Below are positions 1 to 6,288 of a stretch of DNA of 10,731 nucleotides, piece after piece (the first letter of the stretch is position 1; each line of letters begins with the position of its first letter). Origin of the DNA: DASSCW01 sp036555005. GTDB lineage: Bacteria; Chloroflexota; Limnocylindria; QHBO01. The stretch spans positions 1 to 10,731 of the forward strand of contig DATBME010000056.1 in assembly GCA_036555005.1 (NCBI GenBank), given 5' to 3'. Position numbers and translations under genes: made by a program. Under the pieces are notes generated by a model. The model was not told the origin of the DNA, did not search any database, and worked only from the letters and a program-made list of their open reading frames with translations.

Positions 1-39
1 TTCGACTTCGTGCTGCGCCCAATGAGGGCGGCGCACACC

Positions 40-510
40 ATGCTGCCGCCAGGAGTGACTCTCCGCCCGGCGCGTCCGGACGACGGCGAGGTGGTGACGA
101 GCCTCCTCTCGGAGTTCGGCGCTCCCCGCACGCCGCCGGCCGAGCGCATGGAGGCGGTGCTGCGCACCTTCGAAGACCACCTGCGCCGCGTGGATGCCGG
201 CCACGGCCGCACGATGGTGGCAGAGCTTGATGGCGCGGTGGTCGGCGTCTGCAGCCTCGAGTGGCGGGCGCCGTTCTGGACCACCGAGGCTCGGGCGTGG
301 CTGCCCGACCTGCTCGTCACCGAATCGGCACGGGGCCGCGGCATCGGGCTGGCGCTGCTGGCCGACGCGATCGACGCAGGCGAGGCCCACGGAGCCACCC
401 AGCTGTCGCTCGAATCCGGACGCACGCGGGAAGCGGCGCACGGCCTGTATCGGTCCACCGGCTTCGCCCAGACCGGCACGACCTACCGCCTGATGCGAGC
501 CGACCGATGA
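40..510 (+). CDS. GNAT family N-acetyltransferase
   Basis: Predicted acetyl-CoA-dependent N-acetyltransferase; the substrate cannot be told from sequence. From the ATG at 40 it is 156 residues, normal for a single GNAT domain. The N-terminal strand reads VTLRPARPDD, and the acetyl-CoA pyrophosphate loop (motif A) reads RGRGIG at residues 98-103, just after the strand DLLVTES. The C-terminal part LYRSTGF at about 137-142 is the usual GNAT motif B ending. I chose ATG 40 because the domain begins a few residues later and GAGGG lies 11 nt upstream. The frame is open to the left edge, so GTG 10, ATG 22 or a start outside the window are possible. The stop overlaps the next start as ATGA (507-510), so the two are probably translated together. 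Confidence 0.85.
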   Translation: MLPPGVTLRPARPDDGEVVTSLLSEFGAPRTPPAERMEAVLRTFEDHLRRVDAGHGRTMVAELDGAVVGVCSLEWRAPFWTTEARAWLPDLLVTESARGRGIGLALLADAIDAGEAHGATQLSLESGRTREAAHGLYRSTGFAQTGTTYRLMRADR

Positions 511-1088
511 GCGACTACCTGCGTCGCCTGCCGATCGGCGAGCGGGTGTCGACCGCCCCGCTGACCGGGAACGACCTGTGGCCGTTCGATGCCGACCTGG
601 AGACGGCGCCGCTCGACGAGCCGCAGATTCCCGAGCCACCGCGCGCCGGCGCGGGCGGTATCGACTGCTCGAGCTGCCGGCGGACGCCCGGCTTCGACGC
701 CTGGCAGGACGAGCACTGGGCGCTCGGCATCCCCGAGCAGCCCTCCGGGCTGCCGATCCTGGCCGTCCTGATCTCGCAGGCCCATCACGACTTGGAGGAC
801 CTGCCAGCCGACCTGGCCGCCGACCTTGGACCGATGATCCAGCGCGTCTCCCGCGCCATCGGGTCGCTGGAGGACGTCGGCCGCGTCCACGTCAACCGCT
901 GGGGCGACGGCAGCGAGCACTTCCATGTCTGGTTCCTGGCCCGCCCGAAGGGCATGTGGCAGCTGCGTGGCGCGCTGCTAGCCGCCTGGGACGACCTCCT
1001 GCCGAAGGTGCCGCAGGACGAGTGGGACGAGAACCGTCGGCGGGTGGCCGCTGCCCTTGCCGCCGAAGGCGGAGACGCCCTCGCATAG
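507..1088 (+). CDS. HIT-like (histidine triad type) protein with a CxxC pair
   Basis: A 193-residue protein that I place tentatively in the HIT-like superfamily of nucleotide hydrolases and transferases. The C-terminal half holds HFHVWFLARP (H138, H140), which resembles the H-x-H-x part of a histidine triad. It follows HVNRWGDGSE, where such proteins have a strand and glycine turn, and QAHHDLEDLP at 91-100 resembles the upstream conserved segment. The third triad histidine is absent, since tryptophan and phenylalanine follow, so HIT-type catalysis is uncertain. A CSSC pair at 54-57 could bind a metal or form a disulfide. The ATG overlaps the acetyltransferase stop, which fixes the start by coupling. 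The TAG stop lies in the first copy of a tandem repeat, so the C-terminus is at a rearranged site. Confidence 0.72.
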   Translation: MSDYLRRLPIGERVSTAPLTGNDLWPFDADLETAPLDEPQIPEPPRAGAGGIDCSSCRRTPGFDAWQDEHWALGIPEQPSGLPILAVLISQAHHDLEDLPADLAADLGPMIQRVSRAIGSLEDVGRVHVNRWGDGSEHFHVWFLARPKGMWQLRGALLAAWDDLLPKVPQDEWDENRRRVAAALAAEGGDALA

Positions 1089-1164
1089 GCGGCGACGCCC
1101 TCGCATAGGCGGCGACGCCCTCGTCTAGCTGGGGCGGCTACGCCCTCGTCTAGCTGGGGCGGCT
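1074..1164. repeat. Four-unit tandem repeat at the junction of convergent genes
   Basis: Two identical 20-bp units (1074-1093 and 1094-1113) are followed by two identical 25-bp units (1115-1139 and 1140-1164). All four begin with ACGCCCTCG and end with GCGGC. The 25-bp form differs from the 20-bp form by a 5-bp insertion (CTGGG) and two substitutions, so all four look like diverged copies of one unit. A partial fifth copy starts at 1165. The array covers the stop of the HIT-like gene (TAG 1086-1088) and touches the stop of the SnoaL-like gene (cta 1163-1165). The longer units can form only a weak 4-bp TAGC/GCTA stem, so I do not call this a terminator. Confidence 0.9.
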
Positions 1165-1558
1165 ACGCCTCGCTCTCGCGTGGGCGCTGCACCCACCACT
1201 CGACGAACTCGCGAGCGCGGCCATCGTCCGCGAAGCGGACCAGCCACAGGTTGGCATAGGCGTCCGGCAGGGGATCATCGTCGCGCGGGTCGTAGTAGGT
1301 CCAGCCTTCGATCACGGCGGTGTCGCCGTCCACGGCCAGGACCTTGTGCTCGAAGCGCCAGCCGAGGGTCGAATCGCCGCGCTCGATCCAGTTGCGCACG
1401 ACGGTGTCGCGACCCCGCCACGGCTCTCCATCACGCGGCCACGGGAACGGCGAATAGGTTGCGTCCTCCGTGAACAGCGCCTCGATGTCTGCCGGCGCGT
1501 CGCTGGCCCAGGCCTTGCGGTACCCCTCGATCCAGCGCTCAACCCCAGCCCGATCCAT
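1163..1558 (-). CDS. SnoaL-like / NTF2-fold protein
   Basis: A 131-residue protein of the size and pattern of SnoaL-like NTF2-fold proteins. It starts with an amphipathic helix (VERWIEGYRKAWASDAPADIEALFTEDATY), then PWRGRDTVVRNW, then beta strands such as HKVLAVDGDTAVIEGWTYY and ANLWLVRFADDGRAREFVEWW. The fold includes isomerases, hydrolases and binding proteins, and nothing here fixes the substrate. I chose ATG 1558 because GAGGG lies 9 nt upstream; an in-frame GTG at 1564 is the alternative, with much closer spacing. A clear promoter lies upstream. It converges on the HIT-like gene, and its stop codon straddles the edge of the tandem repeat. Confidence 0.82.
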   Translation of the reverse strand: MDRAGVERWIEGYRKAWASDAPADIEALFTEDATYSPFPWPRDGEPWRGRDTVVRNWIERGDSTLGWRFEHKVLAVDGDTAVIEGWTYYDPRDDDPLPDAYANLWLVRFADDGRAREFVEWWVQRPRESEA

Positions 1559-1594
1559 CCTCACCGACCCTCAGCTGCTGACTCGTGTGCGCCG

Positions 1595-1623
1595 ATGCTA
1601 CGGCCCTGCTCATCACCGGTCAA
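1595..1623 (-). promoter_or_regulatory. Sigma70-type promoter of the SnoaL-like gene
   Basis: Read on the minus strand: TTGACC (1623-1618), a 17-nt spacer, then TAGCAT (1600-1595). Initiation would be expected near 1588, giving a leader of about 30 nt that contains the GAGGG ribosome binding site. The same two hexamers at the same spacing occur upstream of the FAD oxidoreductase (8996-9024). Function is inferred; the motif is seen directly. Confidence 0.7.
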
Positions 1624-1678
1624 GACACTGTGGGTGGTGACGGCGGCGGGATGCAAAGGTGAGGCGAGGGTGCCGGGC

Positions 1679-1684
1679 TAGAAT
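1679..1684 (+). promoter_or_regulatory. -10 box of the paaG-like gene, probably leaderless
   Basis: TAGAAT ends 7 nt before the ATG at 1692, so transcription should begin at or next to the start codon. No Shine-Dalgarno sequence fits between them, and no good -35 box is visible 16-18 nt upstream. TAGAATCGG recurs in front of the regulator gene at 9040. Confidence 0.55.
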
Positions 1685-1691
1685 CGGCGCC

Positions 1692-2477
1692 ATGGCCCAG
1701 GACGCGCCCACCACCATCCGGCACGAGGTTGCCGACGGCGTCGCCACGCTGACCCTGAACCGCCCCGAGTCCCTCAACGCGCTCAACAGCCAGATGCGCC
1801 GCGAGCTGCTGGTAGCGCTGAACGCGGTCGGGCGGGACGATGCGGTCCGGGCCGTGATCCTGACCGGCGAGGGCCGTGGCTTCTGCTCCGGCGCCGACCT
1901 GCGCGGCGGCAGCGACGAGCGCGACTTCCGGACGGTGCTGGAACGCGAGTACAACCCGCTGATCCGCGCCCTCCGCGAGCTGCCCAGGCCGGTGATCGCG
2001 GCCGTCAACGGCGTCGCCGCCGGGGCCGGCGTCAGCCTGGCGCTGGCCTGCGACCTGGTCTATGCCGCGGAGGAGGCGACCTTCATCCAGGCCTTCGTCA
2101 AGATCGGGCTGGTGCCCGACTCCGGTTCGACCCGGGCGCTGGTGCGCACGCTGGGCCGCCATCGCGCGGCGCACCTCATCTTTACCGGCGAGCCGCTGCC
2201 GGCGGCGGAGGCCCACGCCGCGGGGCTGGTGAACGTCATGCTGCCCGGCGCCGAGATCATGGAGGCCGCCCGAGAGGCGGCCGTCCGCCTGGCCCGGGCG
2301 CCGACCGCGGCCATCGCCTTCGCGAAGCGGCAGATCAACGCCGCCGAGGACGCCAGCCTGGAGGAGAGCCTGGCCCTGGAGGCCCAGCTGCAGGACCTCG
2401 CCGGCCGGACCGCCGACCATGCCGAGGGCGTGGCCGCCTTCGCCGAGAAGCGGGAGCCGCGCTTCGTTGGCCGCTGA
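1692..2477 (+). CDS. paaG: Enoyl-CoA hydratase/isomerase family protein, PaaG-like (1,2-epoxyphenylacetyl-CoA isomerase type)
   Basis: Crotonase-fold enzyme of 261 residues, the full usual length. It probably isomerises a CoA ester: PaaG turns ring-1,2-epoxyphenylacetyl-CoA into the oxepin and also shifts double bonds later in phenylacetate breakdown. Oxyanion-hole segments are GFCSGADL (63-70) and NGVAAGAG (106-113). At the positions of the two catalytic glutamates of true hydratases I read S115 and F135, while D143 in GLVPDSGST matches the single catalytic aspartate of PaaG-type isomerases. YNPLIRALRELPRPVIAAVN and the C-terminal AGRTADHAEGVAAFAEKREP closely resemble E. coli PaaG as I recall it. 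It is first in an operon with the PaaH-like gene, which overlaps its end by 11 bp. A related 2-enoyl-CoA isomerase remains possible. Confidence 0.87.
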   Translation: MAQDAPTTIRHEVADGVATLTLNRPESLNALNSQMRRELLVALNAVGRDDAVRAVILTGEGRGFCSGADLRGGSDERDFRTVLEREYNPLIRALRELPRPVIAAVNGVAAGAGVSLALACDLVYAAEEATFIQAFVKIGLVPDSGSTRALVRTLGRHRAAHLIFTGEPLPAAEAHAAGLVNVMLPGAEIMEAAREAAVRLARAPTAAIAFAKRQINAAEDASLEESLALEAQLQDLAGRTADHAEGVAAFAEKREPRFVGR

Positions 2478-3690
2478 GGGCGACGCTGGGCGGATCCAGC
2501 GCATCGGCGTGCTCGGCGCGGGAACGATGGGCGCCGGCATCGCCCAGGTCGCGGCCACGTCGGGGATCGAGGTCCTGCTGCACGACCCGCTGCCCGGCGC
2601 CGTGGAGCGGGCGCGCGAGAAGGTGGCCGGATTCCTGGCGCGGCGCGTGGAGAAGGAGCAGCTGTCGCCCGCCGCGCGCGACGACGCCCTGGCGCGCATC
2701 CATCCGCAGGACGCCGTCTCCGACCTGGCCGCGGCGGAGCTGGTGGTCGAGGCGATCCCCGAGGACCTGGAGCTGAAGCGCCAGGCCTTCCGTCTGCTGG
2801 ACAAGGCATCTCCGCCCGAGACGCTGCTGGCGACCAACACCAGCAGCCTGTCGGTGGCGCGCATCGCGTCGGCGGCCGCCGTGCCGCAACGCGTGCTGGG
2901 CATGCACTTCTTCAATCCGGTGCCGCTGATGGCGCTGGTCGAGGTGATCCCCGGCCCGATGACCGACGGCACCGCGGTCGACCGCGTGCAGGCGGTCGCG
3001 CGCCAGCTCGGCAAGGAGCCGGTGGTGGCGGCGGACACGCCTGGCTTCATCGTCAACCGCGTGGCGCGGCCCTTCTACCTGGAGGCCATGCGCATCGTGG
3101 GCGAGGGCGCCGCCGGGGTGGCGCAGGTGGACGCCGCCATGCGCGGCATCGGCTTTCGGATGGGCCCGTTCGAGCTGGTCGACGCCATCGGCCTGGACAT
3201 CAACTTCGCCGTCAGCCGGAGCGTGTACGAGCAGTCCTTCTTCGAGCCACGCTATCGGCCCCACCAGATGCAGCGGGCACTGGTCGATGCCGGGCGGCTG
3301 GGCCGCAAGGCGGGTGGCGGGTTCTACGACTACGGAGCCGATGGCGCCCGCAATGCGGTGTGGTCCGGCCTCGAGCACCGGCCGGAGGGGCCGCGCATCC
3401 AGCCCCTGGGCGAGGAGCAGATCGCGGCCCGCGTGCTGGCCACCATCGTCAACGAGGCCGCCTCTGCCGTGGCCGACGGGGTGGCGACCTCCGCCGCCGT
3501 CGACACCGCCATGCGGCTGGGCACCAACTACCCATCGGGCCCGCTGGAGTGGGGCGAGCGCATCGGCCTCGATCATGTGCTGCACACGCTCGATGCCCTG
3601 CATGCCGCGGTGCCGGACGGACGGTATCGGGCGGTGCCCCTGCTGCGACAGCTGGTCGAGCGGGGCGGCAGCTTCTTCGCCGGCCCGTGA
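2467..3690 (+). CDS. paaH: 3-hydroxyacyl-CoA dehydrogenase, PaaH-like (3-hydroxyadipyl-CoA dehydrogenase type)
   Basis: NAD-dependent oxidation of a 3-hydroxyacyl-CoA to the 3-oxoacyl-CoA. The Rossmann loop GAGTMG is at residues 17-22, with D40 closing the second strand as expected for NAD. Catalytic-type residues are S126 in NTSS, H147 in MHFFNP, E159 and N197 in GFIVNR. The first C-terminal domain covers about 190-290. A second 3HCDH C-terminal domain follows at about 318-400 (INEA-like VNEAASAV and DTAMRLGTNYPSGPLEWG), an arrangement known in PaaH. At 407 residues it is about 70 shorter than E. coli PaaH, with the loss between the two C-terminal domains. I chose TTG 2467 because it precedes the Rossmann strand by 11 residues and has GGGAG 10 nt upstream; ATG 2419 would add an unlikely arginine-proline tail. 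The stop overlaps the next start (GTGA). Confidence 0.88.
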   Translation: MAAEGDAGRIQRIGVLGAGTMGAGIAQVAATSGIEVLLHDPLPGAVERAREKVAGFLARRVEKEQLSPAARDDALARIHPQDAVSDLAAAELVVEAIPEDLELKRQAFRLLDKASPPETLLATNTSSLSVARIASAAAVPQRVLGMHFFNPVPLMALVEVIPGPMTDGTAVDRVQAVARQLGKEPVVAADTPGFIVNRVARPFYLEAMRIVGEGAAGVAQVDAAMRGIGFRMGPFELVDAIGLDINFAVSRSVYEQSFFEPRYRPHQMQRALVDAGRLGRKAGGGFYDYGADGARNAVWSGLEHRPEGPRIQPLGEEQIAARVLATIVNEAASAVADGVATSAAVDTAMRLGTNYPSGPLEWGERIGLDHVLHTLDALHAAVPDGRYRAVPLLRQLVERGGSFFAGP

Positions 3691-4337
3691 TCGAGCTGCT
3701 GCCGGATCGCTATCGGGCGGTCGTGTTCGACATGGACGGGCTGCTGCTGGACACGGAGCTGCTGTGGCACAGGGCAGAGACCGAGCTCTTCACCCGGCAC
3801 GGCGCCGAGTTCAGCTGGGACGACAAGATGGCGGTCATCGGCTCCAGCTTCGCCTTCACCGCCGACTACTTCGCCGATCGGCTGGGCCTGCCCCTCGAGC
3901 AAGGGCCTGGCCTGGTGGACGAGATGGTGAGCCTGATGGAGGCGCAGCTGCGCGAGCATGTGGCCGGACGTCCCGGCGCGGTCGAGCTGGTGGAGCGCCT
4001 GCGCGGCCGGACTCGGCTGGGCCTGGCGTCGAACTCGCCGCGCCATCTCGTGGACGCCGCCCTGGCCACGGCCCGCATCACCGATGCGTTCGAGGCGATC
4101 GTCACCTCCGACGACGTCGACAACTCGAAGCCGGCGCCTGATCTCTACCTGCTGGCCTGCGAGCGGCTGCGGGTGGAACCGGCCGAGGCGCTGGCGCTGG
4201 AGGACTCGGCCTCCGGCATCGCGGCGGCCAAGGCTGCCGGCCTGACCTGCATCGCGGTGCCGCAGTTCGCCGAGACCGACGTCTCCGCCGCCGATCGGGT
4301 CATCGACTCGCTGGAGGATCTCCTCGCCGAGACCTAG
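3687..4337 (+). CDS. HAD superfamily phosphatase / beta-phosphoglucomutase-like hydrolase
   Basis: A 216-residue HAD hydrolase with all four motifs. Motif I is FDMDGLLLDTE with nucleophile D15 and acid/base D17; motif II is SNSP (S115-P118); motif III is K148 in NSKPAPDLY; motif IV is LEDSASGI with E172 and D173. The helical cap between motifs I and II (about 23-90) marks the class I phosphatase/phosphomutase type that acts on small phosphates such as sugar phosphates. The substrate is unknown. The start is GTG 3687, which overlaps the stop of the dehydrogenase gene as GTGA, so translation is probably coupled. A HAD enzyme has no standard role in phenylacetate or fatty acid breakdown, so its place in this operon is unexplained. 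Confidence 0.87.
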   Translation: MIELLPDRYRAVVFDMDGLLLDTELLWHRAETELFTRHGAEFSWDDKMAVIGSSFAFTADYFADRLGLPLEQGPGLVDEMVSLMEAQLREHVAGRPGAVELVERLRGRTRLGLASNSPRHLVDAALATARITDAFEAIVTSDDVDNSKPAPDLYLLACERLRVEPAEALALEDSASGIAAAKAAGLTCIAVPQFAETDVSAADRVIDSLEDLLAET

Positions 4338-4340
4338 ACT
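4335..4340 (+). promoter_or_regulatory. -10 box of the DUF2277 gene, probably leaderless
   Basis: TAGACT ends 7 nt before the ATG at 4348, the same spacing as in front of the paaG-like gene. Its first three bases are also the stop codon of the HAD gene. No ribosome binding site is visible in the 7-nt gap (CTCCGGC). The DUF2277 gene may also be reached by readthrough from the upstream operon. Confidence 0.45.
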
Positions 4341-4347
4341 CTCCGGC

Positions 4348-4569
4348 ATGTGCCGATCGATCAAGACGCTGCGCACGCTGGACGTGCCTGCCGACGAGGA
4401 CGAGGTCCGGGCCGCCGCCCTGCAGTTCGTGCGCAAGGTCAGCGGCTACCGCAAGCCCTCACCCGCCAACGAGGCGGCCTTCAACCGGGCGGTGGACCAG
4501 GTCGCCGCCGCCTCGCAGAAGCTGCTGGACGCGGTCACCGCCACCCACCCCGCACGTCGCGCGAGCTGA
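4348..4569 (+). CDS. DUF2277 family protein
   Basis: A 73-residue protein that I recognise as DUF2277, a small conserved family of unknown function. The N-terminal signature MCRSIKTLRTLDVPADEDEV, followed by AALQFVRKVSGYRKPS and NEAAFNRAVDQVAAAS, matches the family's usual MCRNIKTL, RAAALQFVRKISG and NEAAF pattern. The size is typical and it is probably mostly helical and cytoplasmic. The start is fixed by the conserved MCR beginning, 10 bp after the HAD stop codon. It is the last gene of the plus-strand group and faces the permease gene across a strong hairpin. I can give no biochemical role. Confidence 0.9.
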   Translation: MCRSIKTLRTLDVPADEDEVRAAALQFVRKVSGYRKPSPANEAAFNRAVDQVAAASQKLLDAVTATHPARRAS

Positions 4570-4574
4570 GGGTC

Positions 4575-4602
4575 CCGGCCGGCGGGCGGCGCCGCCGGCC
4601 GG
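4575..4602. terminator. GC hairpin between convergent genes, probable bidirectional terminator
   Basis: Arms at 4575-4585 and 4592-4602 form a perfect 11-bp GC stem around a 6-nt loop. It fills almost the entire 33-bp gap between the stop of the DUF2277 gene and the stop of the permease gene. There is no T tract on either side, so it is not a classic E. coli intrinsic terminator, but the position and stability suit a terminator for both convergent transcripts in a high-GC genome. Confidence 0.7.
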
Positions 4603-5397
4603 TCAGTCCTTCGACCGGACCTGCTGGGCGGCGATGGTCAGTGCCAGCGTGCCGATCAGCAGCAGCACCGCCATCGCCACCAGCACCGGAACCTGGCCGG
4701 CGAACCGCAGCTGGCCGTAGAGGAAGACGGGGAAGGTGGCATCCCTGCCGGCCAGGAGGTTGGCGATGGCGATCTCGTCGAAGGAGACGATGAAGCAGGT
4801 CAGCCAGGCGGACAGCAGCGACGGCCCCACCAGCGGCAGCACGATGCGCCGCAGCGTGGTCGGATATGACGCGCCGAGGTCCATGGCGGCGTCCTCGAGC
4901 TGTGGATCGAGGCCGACCATGCGGGCCAGCAGGATGAGCGTCGCGTAGGGGACGGCGATGACCGAATGCGCGGCCGCCAGGGTCAGGATCCCGCGCGGCA
5001 CGTCCAGCAGGTTGAACATCAGGAACAGCCCGACCGCCAGCACCACGTACGGGATCAGCAGCGGCGCGGCGGCGAGCCCGACCAGCGCCCGCCGTCCCGG
5101 GAACCGCAGGCGGGTCGCGGCCAGCGCCACCGCCAGGCCAAGCGCCGTGGCCGCCGTCGCCGACATGCCGCCCACCACCAGGCTGTTGCGGGCGGCGTTG
5201 AGCATCTGCGCGTTGTCCAGGACCGATGCGTAGCGATCCAGGGTCAGCCCCTCGATCGGGAAGGTGAGCCCCCGGTTGGTGCTGAATGAGAAGGCGAACA
5301 GGATCAGGACCGGCAGGTACAGGAACGCCAGCAGGACCGCGTACACCCAGCCCAGCGGCAGCCGCGTGTTGCCGACGCCGATGGATGCCCGGCTCAC
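4603..5397 (-). CDS. potC: ABC transporter permease, spermidine/putrescine type (PotC-like)
   Basis: Inner-membrane permease of 264 residues, the usual PotC length, one half of the transmembrane channel of an importer. It has about six hydrophobic spans: about 17-39, 72-96, 104-128, 136-158, 190-212 and 238-257. The EAA loop that contacts the ATPase reads EDAAMDLGASYPTTLRRIVLP at residues 168-188, with the conserved glycine and LP. The sequence FSFSTNRGLTFPIEGLTLDRY after the first span is typical of the PotC/PotI group. The GTG start at 5397 overlaps the stop of the upstream permease (GTGA), so the two are translationally coupled. An open frame continues upstream in this phase but only antisense-like arginine/glycine-rich sequence would be added. 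Substrate is inferred from family only. Confidence 0.88.
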   Translation of the reverse strand: MSRASIGVGNTRLPLGWVYAVLLAFLYLPVLILFAFSFSTNRGLTFPIEGLTLDRYASVLDNAQMLNAARNSLVVGGMSATAATALGLAVALAATRLRFPGRRALVGLAAAPLLIPYVVLAVGLFLMFNLLDVPRGILTLAAAHSVIAVPYATLILLARMVGLDPQLEDAAMDLGASYPTTLRRIVLPLVGPSLLSAWLTCFIVSFDEIAIANLLAGRDATFPVFLYGQLRFAGQVPVLVAMAVLLLIGTLALTIAAQQVRSKD

Positions 5398-6248
5398 GCC
5401 AGCCGCCTGACGTTGACCAGGCGCGATCCGACGATGACCAGCACGATGGTGGTCGTCAGCATCACCACCGCCAGCGCGGAGCCCAGCGGCCAGTTCCCGG
5501 CCCGAGTGAAGAAGTCCTGGACCAGCTGTCCGTACATGACTCCGTCCGGGCCACCCACCAGGACCGGCGTCACATACTCGCCCACGGTGGGGATGAACAC
5601 CATGAACAGCGACGCCAGCACGCCCGGCAGGCTGAGCGGCACGGTGACCCTGAGGAATCGCGTCCAGGGTCCCGCCCCGAGGTCGGCCGCGGCCTCCAGG
5701 TGGCTGCGGTCGATGCGCTGCAGCGCGGCGTAGATGGGGAGGGCGGCGAACGGGATCCACACGTAGATCAGCGTGATGATGACCGCCGCCCGCGAGTAGA
5801 GGAGCAGGGTGGCCGGCTCGTCGACCACGCCGGCGGTGGTGAGCAGCCAGTTGATGGCGCCGTCGCGGCCGAGCAGGAGCTTCCAGGCCATGATCCGCAG
5901 CAGGAAGCTGGTGGCGAACGGCAGCAGCAGCAGGATCAGGAAGACGGTGGCGCGCCCCCGCGCCCGCAGCGCCAGGAAGTAGGCGAGCGGATAGGCGAAG
6001 GCGACGGCGGCCGCCGCGATGCCGAGCGCCATGGCGGCGGAGACGGCCAGCTGCCGCAGGTAGACCGGCGTGTCGGCGATCTGCGCGTACTGGGCCGTCG
6101 CCGGCCAGCCGGCGCCGAAGTTGATGCGGCCGGACTGCGGCTGCAGGCTGACCGCCACCACCACCAGCAGCGGCAGCAGAAAGAGCGCCGCCAGCCACAG
6201 GAACGGAGGGGCGGCGAGGAACGCCAGCGCCCCTCGCCGTCCGAGCAT
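5394..6248 (-). CDS. potB: ABC transporter permease, spermidine/putrescine type (PotB-like)
   Basis: Inner-membrane permease of 284 residues, partner of the PotC-like protein. Hydrophobic spans lie near 12-35, 66-93, 100-126, 150-175, 206-230 and 256-275. The EAA loop reads EAAADLGAGPWTRFLRVTVP at 185-204, matching the ATPase-contact consensus. The long segment between the first and second spans (about 36-65) is periplasmic or external, as in PotB and PotH. ATG 6248 is supported by GGGAG 6 nt upstream. It sits 40 bp after the binding-protein gene and overlaps the next permease by 4 bp, so these are one operon. No gene for the cognate ATPase (PotA) is in the window. Confidence 0.9.
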   Translation of the reverse strand: MLGRRGALAFLAAPPFLWLAALFLLPLLVVVAVSLQPQSGRINFGAGWPATAQYAQIADTPVYLRQLAVSAAMALGIAAAAVAFAYPLAYFLALRARGRATVFLILLLLPFATSFLLRIMAWKLLLGRDGAINWLLTTAGVVDEPATLLLYSRAAVIITLIYVWIPFAALPIYAALQRIDRSHLEAAADLGAGPWTRFLRVTVPLSLPGVLASLFMVFIPTVGEYVTPVLVGGPDGVMYGQLVQDFFTRAGNWPLGSALAVVMLTTTIVLVIVGSRLVNVRRLA

Positions 6249-6288
6249 CTCGCGCTCCCGTGCTCAGGTCAGCCGGCCGCGCTGGCTC

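Noticed and set aside
261..506. Upstream in-frame extension of the HIT-like gene to 261
   Set aside because: It lies inside the acetyltransferase gene in another frame; the ATGA overlap and MSDYLRRLPIGE start are much more plausible.
1074..1164. Tandem repeats as a CRISPR array
   Set aside because: The units abut without spacers, are only 20-25 bp, and no cas gene is present.
1620..3056. Long open frame on the minus strand opposite the paaG- and paaH-like genes, and another at 2335-3603
   Set aside because: Antisense shadows from GC-rich codons: the translations are rich in Arg, Ala, Gly and Ser without domain motifs, while the plus-strand frames have full family signatures.
5398..6198. N-terminal extension of the PotC-like permease to give a 531-residue protein
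   Set aside because: The extension is in the wrong frame over the PotB-like gene; the GTGA overlap at 5394-5397 gives a normal-length permease.
6249..6288. Short inverted repeat (AGCC/GGCT) between the binding-protein and first permease genes
   Set aside because: Only 4 paired bases with mismatches; too weak to call a terminator or processing site.
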